From Alphaproteobacteria bacterium Ga0077535 (lineage in GTDB: Bacteria; Pseudomonadota; Alphaproteobacteria; Caulobacterales; Aquidulcibacteraceae), in the NCBI GenBank assembly GCA_001464425.1, contig LNEK01000033.1, positions 1 through 64,000 on the forward strand: a stretch of DNA of 64,000 nt, written 5' to 3'. Shown in pieces: positions 49,346 to 58,148 of this stretch; the stretch's first letter is position 1, and every line of letters starts with the position of its first letter. A program made the translations under genes and the position numbers. The notes beneath the pieces were generated by a model. It had not been told where the DNA came from and made no database searches. It saw only the letters and a program-made list of their open reading frames with translations.

Positions 49346-50332
49346 TCAAACGAACAACGTAGGCTCGACATCCGCGTGCCAGCGCCAAGCATCGGCGATG
49401 ATCTGATCGACGCTCCGCTGCGCCGTCCAACCCAGCTCGCGCTTCACCAATGCGGTATCGGCCACCAAAGCCGGCGCATCGCCATCGCGGCGCGGCGCGG
49501 GTGACGCTGGCACGCGCTTGCCAGTGACGCGCTCGATCGCCGCCAGAAGTTCCAGCACGGTGACGCCGTCGCCAGTGCCAAGATTGGTCGCCAAGCTGCC
49601 GCCACCGCCAAGCAAGCGCTCCACCGCGCGCACGTGCGCATCGGCGAGATCCAGCGTGTGCACGTAATCGCGGAGGCACGAGCCGTCGCGCGTGTCCCAG
49701 TCCTGGCCGAAAATCTTGAAGCCCTTGCGCCGGCCTAACAGCGTGAACAGCGCCAACGGGATGGCGTGAGTCTCTGGTTCGTGGTGCTCGCCAATGCCTT
49801 CATCCGGGCAAGCGCCGGCGGCGTTGAAGTAGCGCAGGTGCGCGAACTTCAGCCCGTACGCCGCCGCCATGTCACCGCTGGCGCGCTCGATCATCAGCTT
49901 GGTCCAGCCATAGGGGCTGACCGGGAGCTGCGGATGCGTCTCGTCCATCGGCAGACGCTGCGGCTCGCCATAAGTGGCGCAAGTCGAGGAAAACACGAAC
50001 GCGCCGACGCCCTGCTCGCGCATCACATCGAGCAGCACCAAAGCGCCGGTGACGTTATTATCGTAGAAGCGATCGGGAAACTTCACCGACTCACCAACTT
50101 CGATCAAAGCCGCGCAGTGGAGGACCGCGTCCGGCTTGTGACGGGCGAACACCTCGGTCAGCCGCGCTTTATCGCGAATATCGCCGCGCTCGAACGGCCC
50201 CCATTTCACAAAGCGCTCGTGGCCGTTGAACAGATTATCGTAAACGACGACGTCATGCCCGGCGCGCTTCAGCGCCAGGCAGCAGTGCGAGCCGACATAG
50301 CCGGCGCCGCCAGTGACAAGAATTGTCGCCAT
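49346..50332 (-). CDS. galE: UDP-glucose 4-epimerase GalE
   Basis: 328 residues. ILVTGGAGYVGSHCCLALKRAGHDVVVYDNL (NAD loop), VFSSTCATYGEPQRLPMDETHPQLPVSPYGWTKLMIE (SST and Y-x3-K), RYFNAAGACPDEGIGEHHEPETHAIPLAL and GTRDGSCLRDYVH-like DWDTRDGSCLRDYVHTLDLADAH are GalE hallmarks. It interconverts UDP-glucose and UDP-galactose for LPS or polysaccharide. Confidence 0.96.
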   Translation of the reverse strand: MATILVTGGAGYVGSHCCLALKRAGHDVVVYDNLFNGHERFVKWGPFERGDIRDKARLTEVFARHKPDAVLHCAALIEVGESVKFPDRFYDNNVTGALVLLDVMREQGVGAFVFSSTCATYGEPQRLPMDETHPQLPVSPYGWTKLMIERASGDMAAAYGLKFAHLRYFNAAGACPDEGIGEHHEPETHAIPLALFTLLGRRKGFKIFGQDWDTRDGSCLRDYVHTLDLADAHVRAVERLLGGGGSLATNLGTGDGVTVLELLAAIERVTGKRVPASPAPRRDGDAPALVADTALVKRELGWTAQRSVDQIIADAWRWHADVEPTLFV

Positions 50333-50360
50333 GCCCGCGTCCTGTTAGAGCCTAGCCCCC

Positions 50361-51911
50361 ATGAACGCCACATCTTTCGCCGCCACAAAGCAAGCCTGGG
50401 CCAATGTCGCGCGCGAAGCCGCGCGGCTGGCGAATGTGAAGCTCCAGGATTTGTTCGCCGACCCGAAACGCGTGGCCGCGTTAACCTTCGAAGCGCCCCA
50501 CCTGATCGCGGACTTTTCCAAGCAGCGCATCGATAGCGCCGCCCTCGCCTCGCTCGGCGCAGTGGCGCAGGTGGCGGATTTCGACGGCTTGCGCGCCAAG
50601 ATGTTCGCGGGCGAGATCGTCAACAACACCGAACGCCGCGCCGCCATGCACTGGCGCCTGCGTGCGCCAGATGCGCCGGCCGAGGTCAAAGCCGTGCGCG
50701 CGCAAATGGCCGCGTTCGCAACGCGTATCCGGCCGCAGATCGACGCCATCGTGCATCTCGGCATCGGCGGCTCCGATCTCGGCCCGCGTCTGGTCATGGA
50801 CGCGCTGCGGCCGCTGACGCATGCCGGTCTGCAAGTGCGCTTCGCCGCCAATGTCGATGGCGCGGATGTCGCCGACGCGATCGAGGGCCTCGACCCGAAA
50901 CGCACGCTGCTGATCGTCGTCTCAAAAACCTTCACCACGCAGGAAACACTCGCCAACGCCGAGTTTGTCCGCGCCTGGGGCCCGGCGCATCTCGCCGCCG
51001 CGACGGCGGCGCCTGAGAAGGCGATCGCCTGGGGCGTACCAGCGGAGAACGTGTTTGCGTTCTGGGACTGGGTCGGCGGGCGCTATTCGCTGTGGTCGAG
51101 CGTCAGTCTCGTGTGTGCGCTGGCTCTCAAGAACAATGCGTTCGAGCGGCTGCTTGCGGGCGCCGCCGAAATGGACGCGCACTTCCGCGACGCGCCGTTT
51201 TTGGCGAACCTTCCCGCGCTTTCAGCCGCCATACAGACCTGGAACCGCGAAGCGCTTGGACACGGCTCCTATGCCGCGATCCCGTACGCCGAACGGCTCC
51301 GCCTGCTTCCCGCATGGCTGCAGCAGCTTGAAATGGAATCCAACGGCAAGCGCGTGACGCGTGACGGCGAAGCTCTCGAACGCTCCGCCTGCGCCGTCAC
51401 CTGGGGCGCGGCCGGCACGAATGCGCAGCACTCGTTCTTCCAATTGCTGCACCAGGGCGTCCAGGAAATCCCGGTCGAATTCATCGTCAACGCTGGCGCG
51501 CAAGAAGGCCCGCCCTCGCACCGCGCCAAGGTCTTCGCCAACGCGCTCGCTCAGGCGCAAGCGCTGATGGCCGGCAAGAGCGAAGCGCAGGCAAAGGCAG
51601 AAATGCTGACGAAGGGCGTGAGTGCCGCCGAGGCTGAACGGCTTGGCCCGCATCGCGCGTTCCCAGGCAATCGCGCTTCGACGATGATGTCGATTGATGC
51701 TCTGTCGCCCGAAGCGCTGGGCGCCCTATTGGCATTTTATGAGCATCGCACGTTTGCGCAGGCCGTCCTCGCCGGCGTCAATCCGTTCGACCAATGGGGC
51801 GTCGAGCTCGGCAAGGAAATGGCCAACGCACTACTCCCAGCGCTCGAAGGCGGCGCGGCGCCGGCCAATGCCGACGCCAGCACCACTGCGTGGCTGAAGC
51901 GTTTGCGCTAA
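50361..51911 (+). CDS. pgi: Glucose-6-phosphate isomerase
   Basis: 516 residues. GIGGSDLGPRLVMDAL, VSKTFTTQETLANAEF, FAFWDWVGGRYSLWSSVSLVCAL, GTNAQHSFFQLLHQG and the C-terminal NPFDQWGVELGKEMANALLPAL are the PGI signatures, including the catalytic Glu and His segments. It links glucose-6-phosphate and fructose-6-phosphate, the latter being the GlmS substrate. Starts 28 nt from galE in divergent orientation. Confidence 0.97.
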   Translation: MNATSFAATKQAWANVAREAARLANVKLQDLFADPKRVAALTFEAPHLIADFSKQRIDSAALASLGAVAQVADFDGLRAKMFAGEIVNNTERRAAMHWRLRAPDAPAEVKAVRAQMAAFATRIRPQIDAIVHLGIGGSDLGPRLVMDALRPLTHAGLQVRFAANVDGADVADAIEGLDPKRTLLIVVSKTFTTQETLANAEFVRAWGPAHLAAATAAPEKAIAWGVPAENVFAFWDWVGGRYSLWSSVSLVCALALKNNAFERLLAGAAEMDAHFRDAPFLANLPALSAAIQTWNREALGHGSYAAIPYAERLRLLPAWLQQLEMESNGKRVTRDGEALERSACAVTWGAAGTNAQHSFFQLLHQGVQEIPVEFIVNAGAQEGPPSHRAKVFANALAQAQALMAGKSEAQAKAEMLTKGVSAAEAERLGPHRAFPGNRASTMMSIDALSPEALGALLAFYEHRTFAQAVLAGVNPFDQWGVELGKEMANALLPALEGGAAPANADASTTAWLKRLR

Positions 51912-51917
51912 GAGAAA

Positions 51918-51947
51918 CGCGCCTGGGTCCGCAAAGACCCAAGCGCG
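51918..51947. terminator. Terminator hairpin between pgi and the curli genes
   Basis: GCGCCTGGGTC / GACCCAAGCGC stem with one internal mismatch pair and a CGCAAA loop, between convergent genes; no long T-run. Confidence 0.7.
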
Positions 51948-51954
51948 CTGTCGA

Positions 51955-52395
51955 TTAGCCGCCGGCGCAAGCCCGAACCATCATCCGGCCCGCTGGCAAG
52001 ACCATCGCAGTCCTGTTGGTCTGCAGGTAAATGCCGCGGTCGTTGCCGTTCTGATAGACTTCGCCGTTCAGATTGTTGCCGCGTTGGAGCAGGCAGCCGG
52101 CGTTGTTGTTTCCATCCTGCACCAGCGTGCCGGTGTTGTTATTGCCGCGCTGATTGACGCCGCCGACGTTGTTGTTTCCAGTCTGCTGCACGATGCCGGT
52201 TTGGCCGTTGCCGCGCTGGATAACGCCGCCGACATTTGCCCGGCCATTCTGCGCTACAGCAGCGCCGTTGTTGTTGCCGTGCTGCTCAACGGTGACGCGG
52301 TTCGGGCGGAGGAGGTAGCTCTGCGCAGACGCCGTGGTAGGCATCATGCTGAACGCCATCATGGCTGCAGCTGCACCGACAAAGAACTTTTTCAT
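51955..52395 (-). CDS. Curlin-repeat protein (CsgA/CsgB-like)
   Basis: 146 residues with a signal peptide (MKKFFVGAAAAMMAFSMMPTTASA). The mature part is built of glycine-, asparagine- and glutamine-rich repeats (VEQHGNNNGAAVAQNGRANVGGVIQRGNGQTGIVQQTGNNNVGGVNQRGNNN) of about 22 residues, the curlin repeat pattern. It ends in a Cys-containing tail (MMVRACAGG). Exported via a curli secretion pore and assembling outside the cell is expected. It starts within the csgH-like stop (ATGA), so both are coupled. CsgG or CsgE/F genes are not in this window. Confidence 0.85.
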   Translation of the reverse strand: MKKFFVGAAAAMMAFSMMPTTASAQSYLLRPNRVTVEQHGNNNGAAVAQNGRANVGGVIQRGNGQTGIVQQTGNNNVGGVNQRGNNNTGTLVQDGNNNAGCLLQRGNNLNGEVYQNGNDRGIYLQTNRTAMVLPAGRMMVRACAGG

Positions 52396-52865
52396 GACCG
52401 CACCTCAGTTCTGCAGACTTCGCCTTGCGCATCGCTCACCACCAGACGGGCGCGATAACGGTCGCGGGAAGCCATATTAAGTTCGACGGCGCCAAGCGAA
52501 GACTCGCTGATTTCACCGCCTTGTTGGATGTCCGAGTCGCCACCCGGGCCGCTCTTGGTGACGACAAAGTCGTACTCAAGCGCGTCTCGTGAATCGAAGC
52601 CAAAGGCTTGGGCTTCGAGGGCGACACCACCGCGGGTGCGGCGCACATCGATGTCGCACGAAATATCGTCCGCATACGATGCTGGCGTGTAGGATGTTGA
52701 CGGAGCTGGCGCATACGCGGCAGGCGCTGCGTCGATCGCCCCGGCCAACTCGGCCGTTTGCACGACGGGTTGTTCTGAAAGCGCTGCAGGGGTTGCAGGT
52801 TCGCTTGCAGCAGCACAGGCGGCGATAATGCCGAACAGCGCTGTGGTGACTAAAAGACGACGCAT
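52392..52865 (-). CDS. CsgH-like curli assembly protein
   Basis: 157 residues. A lipoprotein-like signal (LVTTALFGIIAACAA), an Ala/Pro-rich linker, then a beta-rich domain (CDIDVRRTRGGVALEAQAFGFDSRDALEYDFVVTKSGPGGDSDIQQGGEI, ASRDRYRARLVVSDAQGEVCRTEV) with two cysteines. The domain matches CsgH, an alphaproteobacterial inhibitor/chaperone of curlin polymerisation, in which QGGE is conserved. Context between two curlin genes agrees. Two in-frame ATGs are possible; I chose 52865 because GGAG is 8 nt away. Confidence 0.75.
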   Translation of the reverse strand: MRRLLVTTALFGIIAACAAASEPATPAALSEQPVVQTAELAGAIDAAPAAYAPAPSTSYTPASYADDISCDIDVRRTRGGVALEAQAFGFDSRDALEYDFVVTKSGPGGDSDIQQGGEISESSLGAVELNMASRDRYRARLVVSDAQGEVCRTEVRS

Positions 52866-52887
52866 TGCCATTACTCCCGAGGAGAAC

Positions 52888-52910
52888 GGAGGGGCGCGAG
52901 GCGCCCCTCC
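52888..52910 (-). other. Intercistronic hairpin in the curli operon
   Basis: GGAGGGGCGC / GCGCCCCTCC perfect 10-bp stem with a 3-nt loop, between the first curlin gene and csgH on the minus strand. No T-run, so it probably protects the upstream mRNA or gives partial termination, leading to more of the first product. Confidence 0.65.
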
Positions 52911-52928
52911 AAACTTAGCTCCGACCTG

Positions 52929-53432
52929 TTACGGGCCACCTTGGATGACGACCGAGATGTTGCCGGTGCCGCGTTGCACGACGCTCGCATCTTGGTTGTT
53001 GCCAACTTGGATCACGCCCGTGGTGTTGTTGCGGCCTGCCTGATCGGTGGTGGCGATGGAGCCGTTGCCGATCTGGGCGATGCCCGAAATGTTGCCGTTA
53101 CCCGATTGGTAGATCGCAGCGTCGAGGCGGCGGCCTTCCTGACCGGTGACGGCGAGGTTGTTGTTACCCGCCTGCTCGGTCGTGGCGCTGTTGCGCGTTC
53201 CGCCCTGGTTCATCCGCAGGAAGTTATCCCGGCCCGATTGAACCGCACGAGCGTAATGCGAACGGCCGTTTTGTTCGACGCGGCCTTCGTTGCGCGTACC
53301 TTGTTGGGAGGCGGCGACACCGTTATCGCGGCCGTACTGGCTGATCACGGTGCGGTTTTGGGCCGAGGCGGCGCCGATGCTCATGGTGGTCATGAGAGCC
53401 GCGGCGCTGACGGCGATAAGGAAACGCTTCAT
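52929..53432 (-). CDS. Curlin-repeat protein, first gene of the curli operon
   Basis: 167 residues. Signal peptide MKRFLIAVSAAALMTTMSIGAASA, then about five curlin-type repeats (ISQYGRDNGVAASQQGTRNEGRVEQNG, MNQGGTRNSATTEQAGNNNLAVTGQEG, IYQSGNGNISGIAQIGNGSIATTDQAG). The spacing of Gln and Asn residues allows a beta-helix amyloid. AGGAGC precedes ATG 53432. Which of the two curlin genes is major subunit or nucleator cannot be decided. Confidence 0.87.
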   Translation of the reverse strand: MKRFLIAVSAAALMTTMSIGAASAQNRTVISQYGRDNGVAASQQGTRNEGRVEQNGRSHYARAVQSGRDNFLRMNQGGTRNSATTEQAGNNNLAVTGQEGRRLDAAIYQSGNGNISGIAQIGNGSIATTDQAGRNNTTGVIQVGNNQDASVVQRGTGNISVVIQGGP

Positions 53433-53581
53433 GATACTTGCTCCTGCTAACTCTGCGGGAGCGGCCCTCGTCGCCCCGATGACGAGGAAACTAGCGGGGC
53501 CAAGCTGAGCGGCACTTGAATAGCGGCGTCAATTTGGCGCCAATCTGTGTCAGGTCCGGGGGGATGGTTTAGGCTCCCCGA

Positions 53582-53592
53582 GGGGGGGGGGG
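53582..53592. repeat. G11 homopolymer tract
   Basis: A run of eleven G bases lies 5 nt outside the 3' end of the small minus-strand gene ending at 53598. It could be a slippage-prone tract, but it is not inside a gene. Confidence 0.7.
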
Positions 53593-53597
53593 CCGCG

Positions 53598-53807
53598 CTA
53601 GTCGAATTCGGCGATCGCGACGACCTTATCGACAGCATTCATATGCCTGATCTGAAACCCGGTCGCGCCGTAGCGGTCCTTGGCCATATCGGCATTAGCA
53701 AATGCCTCGCGCTCTACAGCGTCGAGATCGCCGCCGCTCGACTGCATCGAATGGCAGACGGTGCCCTCGTCTGTGGTTTCGGTGAGATATTCGATTCGGT
53801 AGCTCAT
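53598..53807 (-). CDS. Small hypothetical protein
   Basis: 69 residues: MSYRIEYLTETTDEGTVCHSMQSSGGDLDAVEREAFANADMAKDRYGATGFQIRHMNAVDKVVAIAEFD. The amphipathic pattern and balanced composition suggest a real small protein rather than a shadow, but no family is recognised. It lies alone, with a poly-G run beyond its stop. Confidence 0.6.
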   Translation of the reverse strand: MSYRIEYLTETTDEGTVCHSMQSSGGDLDAVEREAFANADMAKDRYGATGFQIRHMNAVDKVVAIAEFD

Positions 53808-53840
53808 ACCGGCTAACGGCGCCGGCGTTGCTTCGTTCCG

Positions 53841-55202
53841 CTAGGCCGCCTTCGCCGCCGCCACCACAGCCGTCTTCACATCGCCTACGACCTGGCGCAC
53901 GAGCTTCTCATCGTCGCCTTCGGCCATGATCCGCACCAAAGGTTCGGTTCCGCTCTTGCGCACCAGCAGGCGCCCCTTGCCGACCAAAGCCGCTTCGGCC
54001 GCCTTGATCGCGTCTTTCACCGTGGCCGCCTGCATCGGATCGGGCTTGCCCTTTTCGTAGCGGACGTTTTCCAGAATTTGCGGGGCCGGCTCGAACAGCT
54101 TCAACACTTCGCTCGCCGGCTTTCCGCTTTGCACGATCACCGCCAGCACCTGCAGCGCCGCGAGCAGGCCATCGCCCGTGGTCGAGAAATCGCTGAGGAT
54201 GATGTGGCCGCTCTGCTCGCCGCCGACATTGTAGCCCTTGGCGCGCATCTGCTCGACAACGTAGCGATCACCCACGCCCGTGCGCTCGAGCTTCAGCTTT
54301 AGGCTTTCCAGATAGCGCTCGAGCCCCAGATTGCTCATCACCGTGGCGACGATACCTGGCTTCTTCAGCGTGCCGGCCTCTTTCCAGCTCTTGGCGATCA
54401 GCGCCATGAGCTGGTCGCCATCGATAAGGTGGCCCTTTTCATCCACAATCGCGACGCGATCGGCATCGCCATCGAGCGCGATGCCAAGATCAGCGCGCGT
54501 CTCCAGCACTTTGGCGCGCAGCGCGCGCGTATCGGTGGAGCCGACTTCCTCGTTGATATTCTCGCCGTTCGGCTCGACGCCAATCTTGATCACCTCGGCG
54601 CCAAGCTCATAGAGCGCGACCGGCGCGACTTTGTAGGCTGCGCCATTGGCGGCATCGATCACGATGCGCAGGCCCTTCAGCGTCAGCCGCTTTGGGAATG
54701 TCGCTTTGACGATCTCGACATAACGCGCCTGCGCATCGTCAATACGGCGAGCGCGGCCGAGCTTGGCCGGATCGGCCAAATGCTCGTCGAGCTTTTTGTC
54801 CATCAGCTGCTCGATCTCGGTCTCGGCGTCGTCGGAGAGTTTGTAGCCGTCCGGCCCAAACAACTTGATGCCGTTATCGGCGAACTTGTTGTGACTGGCC
54901 GAGAGCATCACGCCCAAATCGGCCCGCAACGAGCGCGTCAACATCGCCACTGCAGGCGTGGGCAGCGGGCCAAACAGCACGACATCCATCCCGGCCGCCG
55001 TGAACCCGGCCGTCAGCGCCGGCTCCAGCATGTAGCCGGAGAGCCGCGTGTCCTTGCCAATCACCACCAGATGGCGGCGGTCATCGTGCGACATGAAGCG
55101 CTTGCCAGCGGCAAGGCCGACGCGCAGGGCCACTTCCGGCGTCATAGGGAAGCGGTTAGCCGTGCCCCGAATGCCGTCCGTCCCGAAATAAGCTCGCGTC
55201 AT
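53841..55202 (-). CDS. glmM: Phosphoglucosamine mutase GlmM
   Basis: 453 residues. [27 protein letters not shown] at the start, the phosphoserine motif [25 protein letters not shown] (S103), metal loop [15 protein letters not shown], and the GEQSGHI sugar loop with [15 protein letters not shown] for phosphate binding. Converts glucosamine-6-phosphate to glucosamine-1-phosphate. ATG 55202 was chosen; a longer frame to 55343 would include unrelated residues. Divergent from glmS, its pathway partner. Confidence 0.97.
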   Translation of the reverse strand: MTRAYFGTDGIRGTANRFPMTPEVALRVGLAAGKRFMSHDDRRHLVVIGKDTRLSGYMLEPALTAGFTAAGMDVVLFGPLPTPAVAMLTRSLRADLGVMLSASHNKFADNGIKLFGPDGYKLSDDAETEIEQLMDKKLDEHLADPAKLGRARRIDDAQARYVEIVKATFPKRLTLKGLRIVIDAANGAAYKVAPVALYELGAEVIKIGVEPNGENINEEVGSTDTRALRAKVLETRADLGIALDGDADRVAIVDEKGHLIDGDQLMALIAKSWKEAGTLKKPGIVATVMSNLGLERYLESLKLKLERTGVGDRYVVEQMRAKGYNVGGEQSGHIILSDFSTTGDGLLAALQVLAVIVQSGKPASEVLKLFEPAPQILENVRYEKGKPDPMQAATVKDAIKAAEAALVGKGRLLVRKSGTEPLVRIMAEGDDEKLVRQVVGDVKTAVVAAAKAA

Positions 55203-55300
55203 ACTCGCACCGTCCTGGAAACCGTCGCATGTTGAAAGACTAATTGAGGTGCAAATCAATGGCCTGGCGTGCATGAGGGCGCCGGGACATTTCCACCTTC

Positions 55301-55362
55301 CGTCATCCCAGGGCTCGCCCCTGGGTCCTGGGTTCTCGGCCACGCCGAGCCCCAGGATGACG
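55301..55362. repeat. REP-like palindrome between glmM and glmS
   Basis: CGTCATCC at 55301 and GGATGACG ending at 55362 bound a repeat with inner CCAGGGCTCG/CGAGCCCC-type complementarity. Related to the element at 30869-30908. Confidence 0.75.
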
Positions 55363-55384
55363 CGGGCTTTGTGAGAACGACTGC

Positions 55385-57208
55385 ATGTGTGGAATTATCG
55401 GCATTCTTGGCAACGCCCCCGCCGCGCCCCGGCTGGTGGAAGCGCTGAAGCGCCTGGAATATCGCGGCTACGACAGCGCCGGCGTTGCGACGCTTGAGAA
55501 TGGCCAGATCAAGCGCCGCCGCGCCGCCGGCAAACTCGCCAACCTGGAACGCGTGCTGGCGGAAGAGCCGCTGGCCGGCATCACCGGCATCGGCCACACC
55601 CGCTGGGCCACCCATGGCGCGCCGACCACCGGCAACGCCCACCCGCACGCCACCGATAAGGTCGCCATTGTCCACAACGGCATCATCGAGAATTTCCGCG
55701 CCCTGCGCGAAGAGCTGGCCAAGGGCGGCCACAAGTTCGCCTCCGAAACGGATAGCGAAGTCATCGCCCACCTGATCACCGACTATCTCGACAAAGGCCA
55801 ATCGCCCGAACAAGCCGCCATCTTGGCCGTGCGCCGCCTCGACGGCGCGTTCGGTATCGCCGTGCTGTTCGCCGGCCATGAAGACGTGCTGATCGGCGCC
55901 CGCAAAGGCAGCCCGCTCGCAGTCGGCATTGGCGACGGTGAGATGTTCTTGGGCTCGGACGCGATCGCCGTCTCGCCGTTCACGACCCGCGTCATGTTCC
56001 TCGACGAAGGCGATATCGCGGTGCTTTCGCGCACGAGCGTCAAAGTGCTGGACGCGAGCGGCAAGGAAGCCGAGCGCAAAGTCCACATCTTCGCCGGCGG
56101 CGCTGCAGCCGTTGAGAAGGGCAACCATCGCCACTTCATGCAGAAGGAAATCTACGAGCAGCCGGAAACAACCGGCCGCACCATCACACGCTACGTGAAC
56201 GCCTTCGAAGAACGCATCGAGATGCCGGACTTCGGCGGAGTCGATCTGAACGCTGAAAGCGCCGTCATCATCGGCTGCGGCACCGCGCACTATGCCGGTC
56301 GCGTCGCCGAATATTGGCTCGAGCAGATCGCTGGCCTCAGCGTCGAAACCGACATCGCTTCGGAATTCCGCTACCGCAAACCGGCGTTCGGCAAAAACGC
56401 GTTTGGCGTCTTCGTCTCGCAATCTGGCGAAACCGCCGACACGCTGGCGGCGCTGCGCTACTGCAAGGAAAACGGGCTCAAAACGTTGGCGGTCGTCAAC
56501 GTGCCAGAGTCGACGATTTGGCGCGAAGCGGATGCGCGCCTCCCAACGCTCGCCGGCCCAGAAATCGGTGTCGCATCGACAAAGGCTTTCACAGCCCAAC
56601 TTTCAGCGCTCGCGGCCCTGACCATCGCCGTTGGCCGTGCGCGCGGCGCCGTCGATGCGAAAGAGGAAAGCCGTCTTGTCCGCACACTGATGGAAACGCC
56701 GCGCCTCATCGCGGATGCGCTCAACGCCGAGCCCGAAATCGAGAAAATCGCACTCGAGCTCAGCAAGGCGCGCGACGTGCTCTATCTCGGCCGCGGCGTG
56801 CACTATCCGATCGCGCTCGAAGGCGCGCTGAAGCTGAAGGAAATTTCCTACATCCACGCCGAAGGCTATGCCGCAGGCGAGTTGAAGCACGGCCCGATTG
56901 CGCTGATCGATGAGCACACCCCGGTAGTCGTCGTCGCGCCGCACGATGCGCTGTTTGAGAAAACCCTCTCCAACATGCAGGAAGTGAATGCACGCGGCGG
57001 CAAGCTCGTGGTAATCACCGACGCCCGGGGCGCGGCCGAAGTGGCCGACATCGCCCAGCACATAATCTTCACACCGGCCTGCGATCCGTTCATCGCGCCG
57101 CTCGTCTACTCGATCCCGATCCAACTCCTGGCCTACTTCACCGCCGTCCATAAGGGCACGGACGTTGACCAGCCGCGGAACCTCGCAAAATCGGTGACGG
57201 TCGAATGA
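55385..57208 (+). CDS. glmS: Glutamine-fructose-6-phosphate aminotransferase GlmS
   Basis: 607 residues. MCGIIGILG (Cys2 nucleophile of the glutaminase domain), [17 protein letters not shown], and two SIS domains ([92 protein letters not shown]). It ends [11 protein letters not shown], the standard isomerase end. Makes glucosamine-6-phosphate from fructose-6-phosphate. No strong Shine-Dalgarno sequence precedes the ATG. Overlaps the next gene by ATGA (57205-57208). Confidence 0.97.
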   Translation: MCGIIGILGNAPAAPRLVEALKRLEYRGYDSAGVATLENGQIKRRRAAGKLANLERVLAEEPLAGITGIGHTRWATHGAPTTGNAHPHATDKVAIVHNGIIENFRALREELAKGGHKFASETDSEVIAHLITDYLDKGQSPEQAAILAVRRLDGAFGIAVLFAGHEDVLIGARKGSPLAVGIGDGEMFLGSDAIAVSPFTTRVMFLDEGDIAVLSRTSVKVLDASGKEAERKVHIFAGGAAAVEKGNHRHFMQKEIYEQPETTGRTITRYVNAFEERIEMPDFGGVDLNAESAVIIGCGTAHYAGRVAEYWLEQIAGLSVETDIASEFRYRKPAFGKNAFGVFVSQSGETADTLAALRYCKENGLKTLAVVNVPESTIWREADARLPTLAGPEIGVASTKAFTAQLSALAALTIAVGRARGAVDAKEESRLVRTLMETPRLIADALNAEPEIEKIALELSKARDVLYLGRGVHYPIALEGALKLKEISYIHAEGYAAGELKHGPIALIDEHTPVVVVAPHDALFEKTLSNMQEVNARGGKLVVITDARGAAEVADIAQHIIFTPACDPFIAPLVYSIPIQLLAYFTAVHKGTDVDQPRNLAKSVTVE

Positions 57209-58128
57209 GCAAGCTCAAAGCCGGCGTCGTCGGCGCGGGCGCCTTCGGGCGCATCCACGCACGCAAATATGCCGAAGACGCTCGCGTGCAGTTCGTCGGT
57301 GTGTTCGATCCGGACGATGAACGCGCGGGCCAGTTGGCCGATACGCATGGCGCCAAAGCGTTCAACACGCTCGATGCGTTGCTCGCTGAGATCGACATCA
57401 TCACTATCGCCTCGCCACCGTCGCTGCACGCAGGCGCGGCGCTGCCAGCGCTGAAAGCCGGCAAGCATGCGCTGATTGAAAAGCCGCTTGCGACCGATGC
57501 GAAAGATGGCGCTGAGTTGGTGCGTGCGGCGGCTGAGAAAAAGCTCATCCTCGCCTGCGGCCACCAGGAGCGCTTGGTATTCGAAGCGATGGGGCTGCTC
57601 GATACGCCGGAAAAACCAAGCCTGATCGAAAGCGTCCGCGAGGGCCCGTGGACCGGGCGCAGCGCCGATGTTTCAGTCACACTCGACCTTACCGTCCACG
57701 ATCTCGACCTGGCGCTAAAAATTCTGGGTGTGAAAGCCGATCGTGTGGAAGCCAAAGCGCGCGCCGAACACGGCAAAGCGGCGGACGAAATCGAAGCGCG
57801 CATCAGCTTCGACGACACGCAAACCGTTTTCACCTCAAGCCGCATCGCGCCGGAGCGCCGCCGCACCATGCGCGCCGTTTATCCGAGCGGCGAAGTGAGA
57901 ATCGATTTCCTCGCTCGTACGTTCGATAACACAACCAACTTCCCGCTCAACGCCGCCTTCGCCGAAACCCGCATCGGCAGCGATCCGCTCGGCGCCAATG
58001 TCGCGGCGTTTATTGACGCTGTGCTCGGCGTCGGCCCGCGCCCCGTCGTCACCGGGGAGGAAGCGCTCGCCGTTCTGGAGCTTGCGCTTGCGGTGGATCA
58101 AGCCTCCGGCTTCCCTTCACACTCATAA
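57205..58128 (+). CDS. Gfo/Idh/MocA oxidoreductase, probable UDP-GlcNAc 3-dehydrogenase GnnA
   Basis: 307 residues. Rossmann motif VVGAGAFGRIHARKYAED, DIITIASPPSLHAGAALPALKAGKHALIEKPLA (EKPLA is the family lysine site), then the C-terminal oxidoreductase domain with LDLTVHDLDLALKI (catalytic His). Coupled to glmS and followed by a DegT-type aminotransferase, the pair fits GnnA and GnnB, which oxidise and aminate UDP-GlcNAc at C3 to give UDP-GlcNAc3N for lipid A with amide-linked acyl chains. This assignment is inferred from order and family. Confidence 0.75.
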   Translation: MSKLKAGVVGAGAFGRIHARKYAEDARVQFVGVFDPDDERAGQLADTHGAKAFNTLDALLAEIDIITIASPPSLHAGAALPALKAGKHALIEKPLATDAKDGAELVRAAAEKKLILACGHQERLVFEAMGLLDTPEKPSLIESVREGPWTGRSADVSVTLDLTVHDLDLALKILGVKADRVEAKARAEHGKAADEIEARISFDDTQTVFTSSRIAPERRRTMRAVYPSGEVRIDFLARTFDNTTNFPLNAAFAETRIGSDPLGANVAAFIDAVLGVGPRPVVTGEEALAVLELALAVDQASGFPSHS

Positions 58129-58148
58129 TTCTGAACTCAGAGACACCC

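Noticed and set aside
53582-53592. Phase-variable gene controlled by the G tract
   Set aside because: The tract lies outside any reading frame I can support, so a switch in translation is not indicated.
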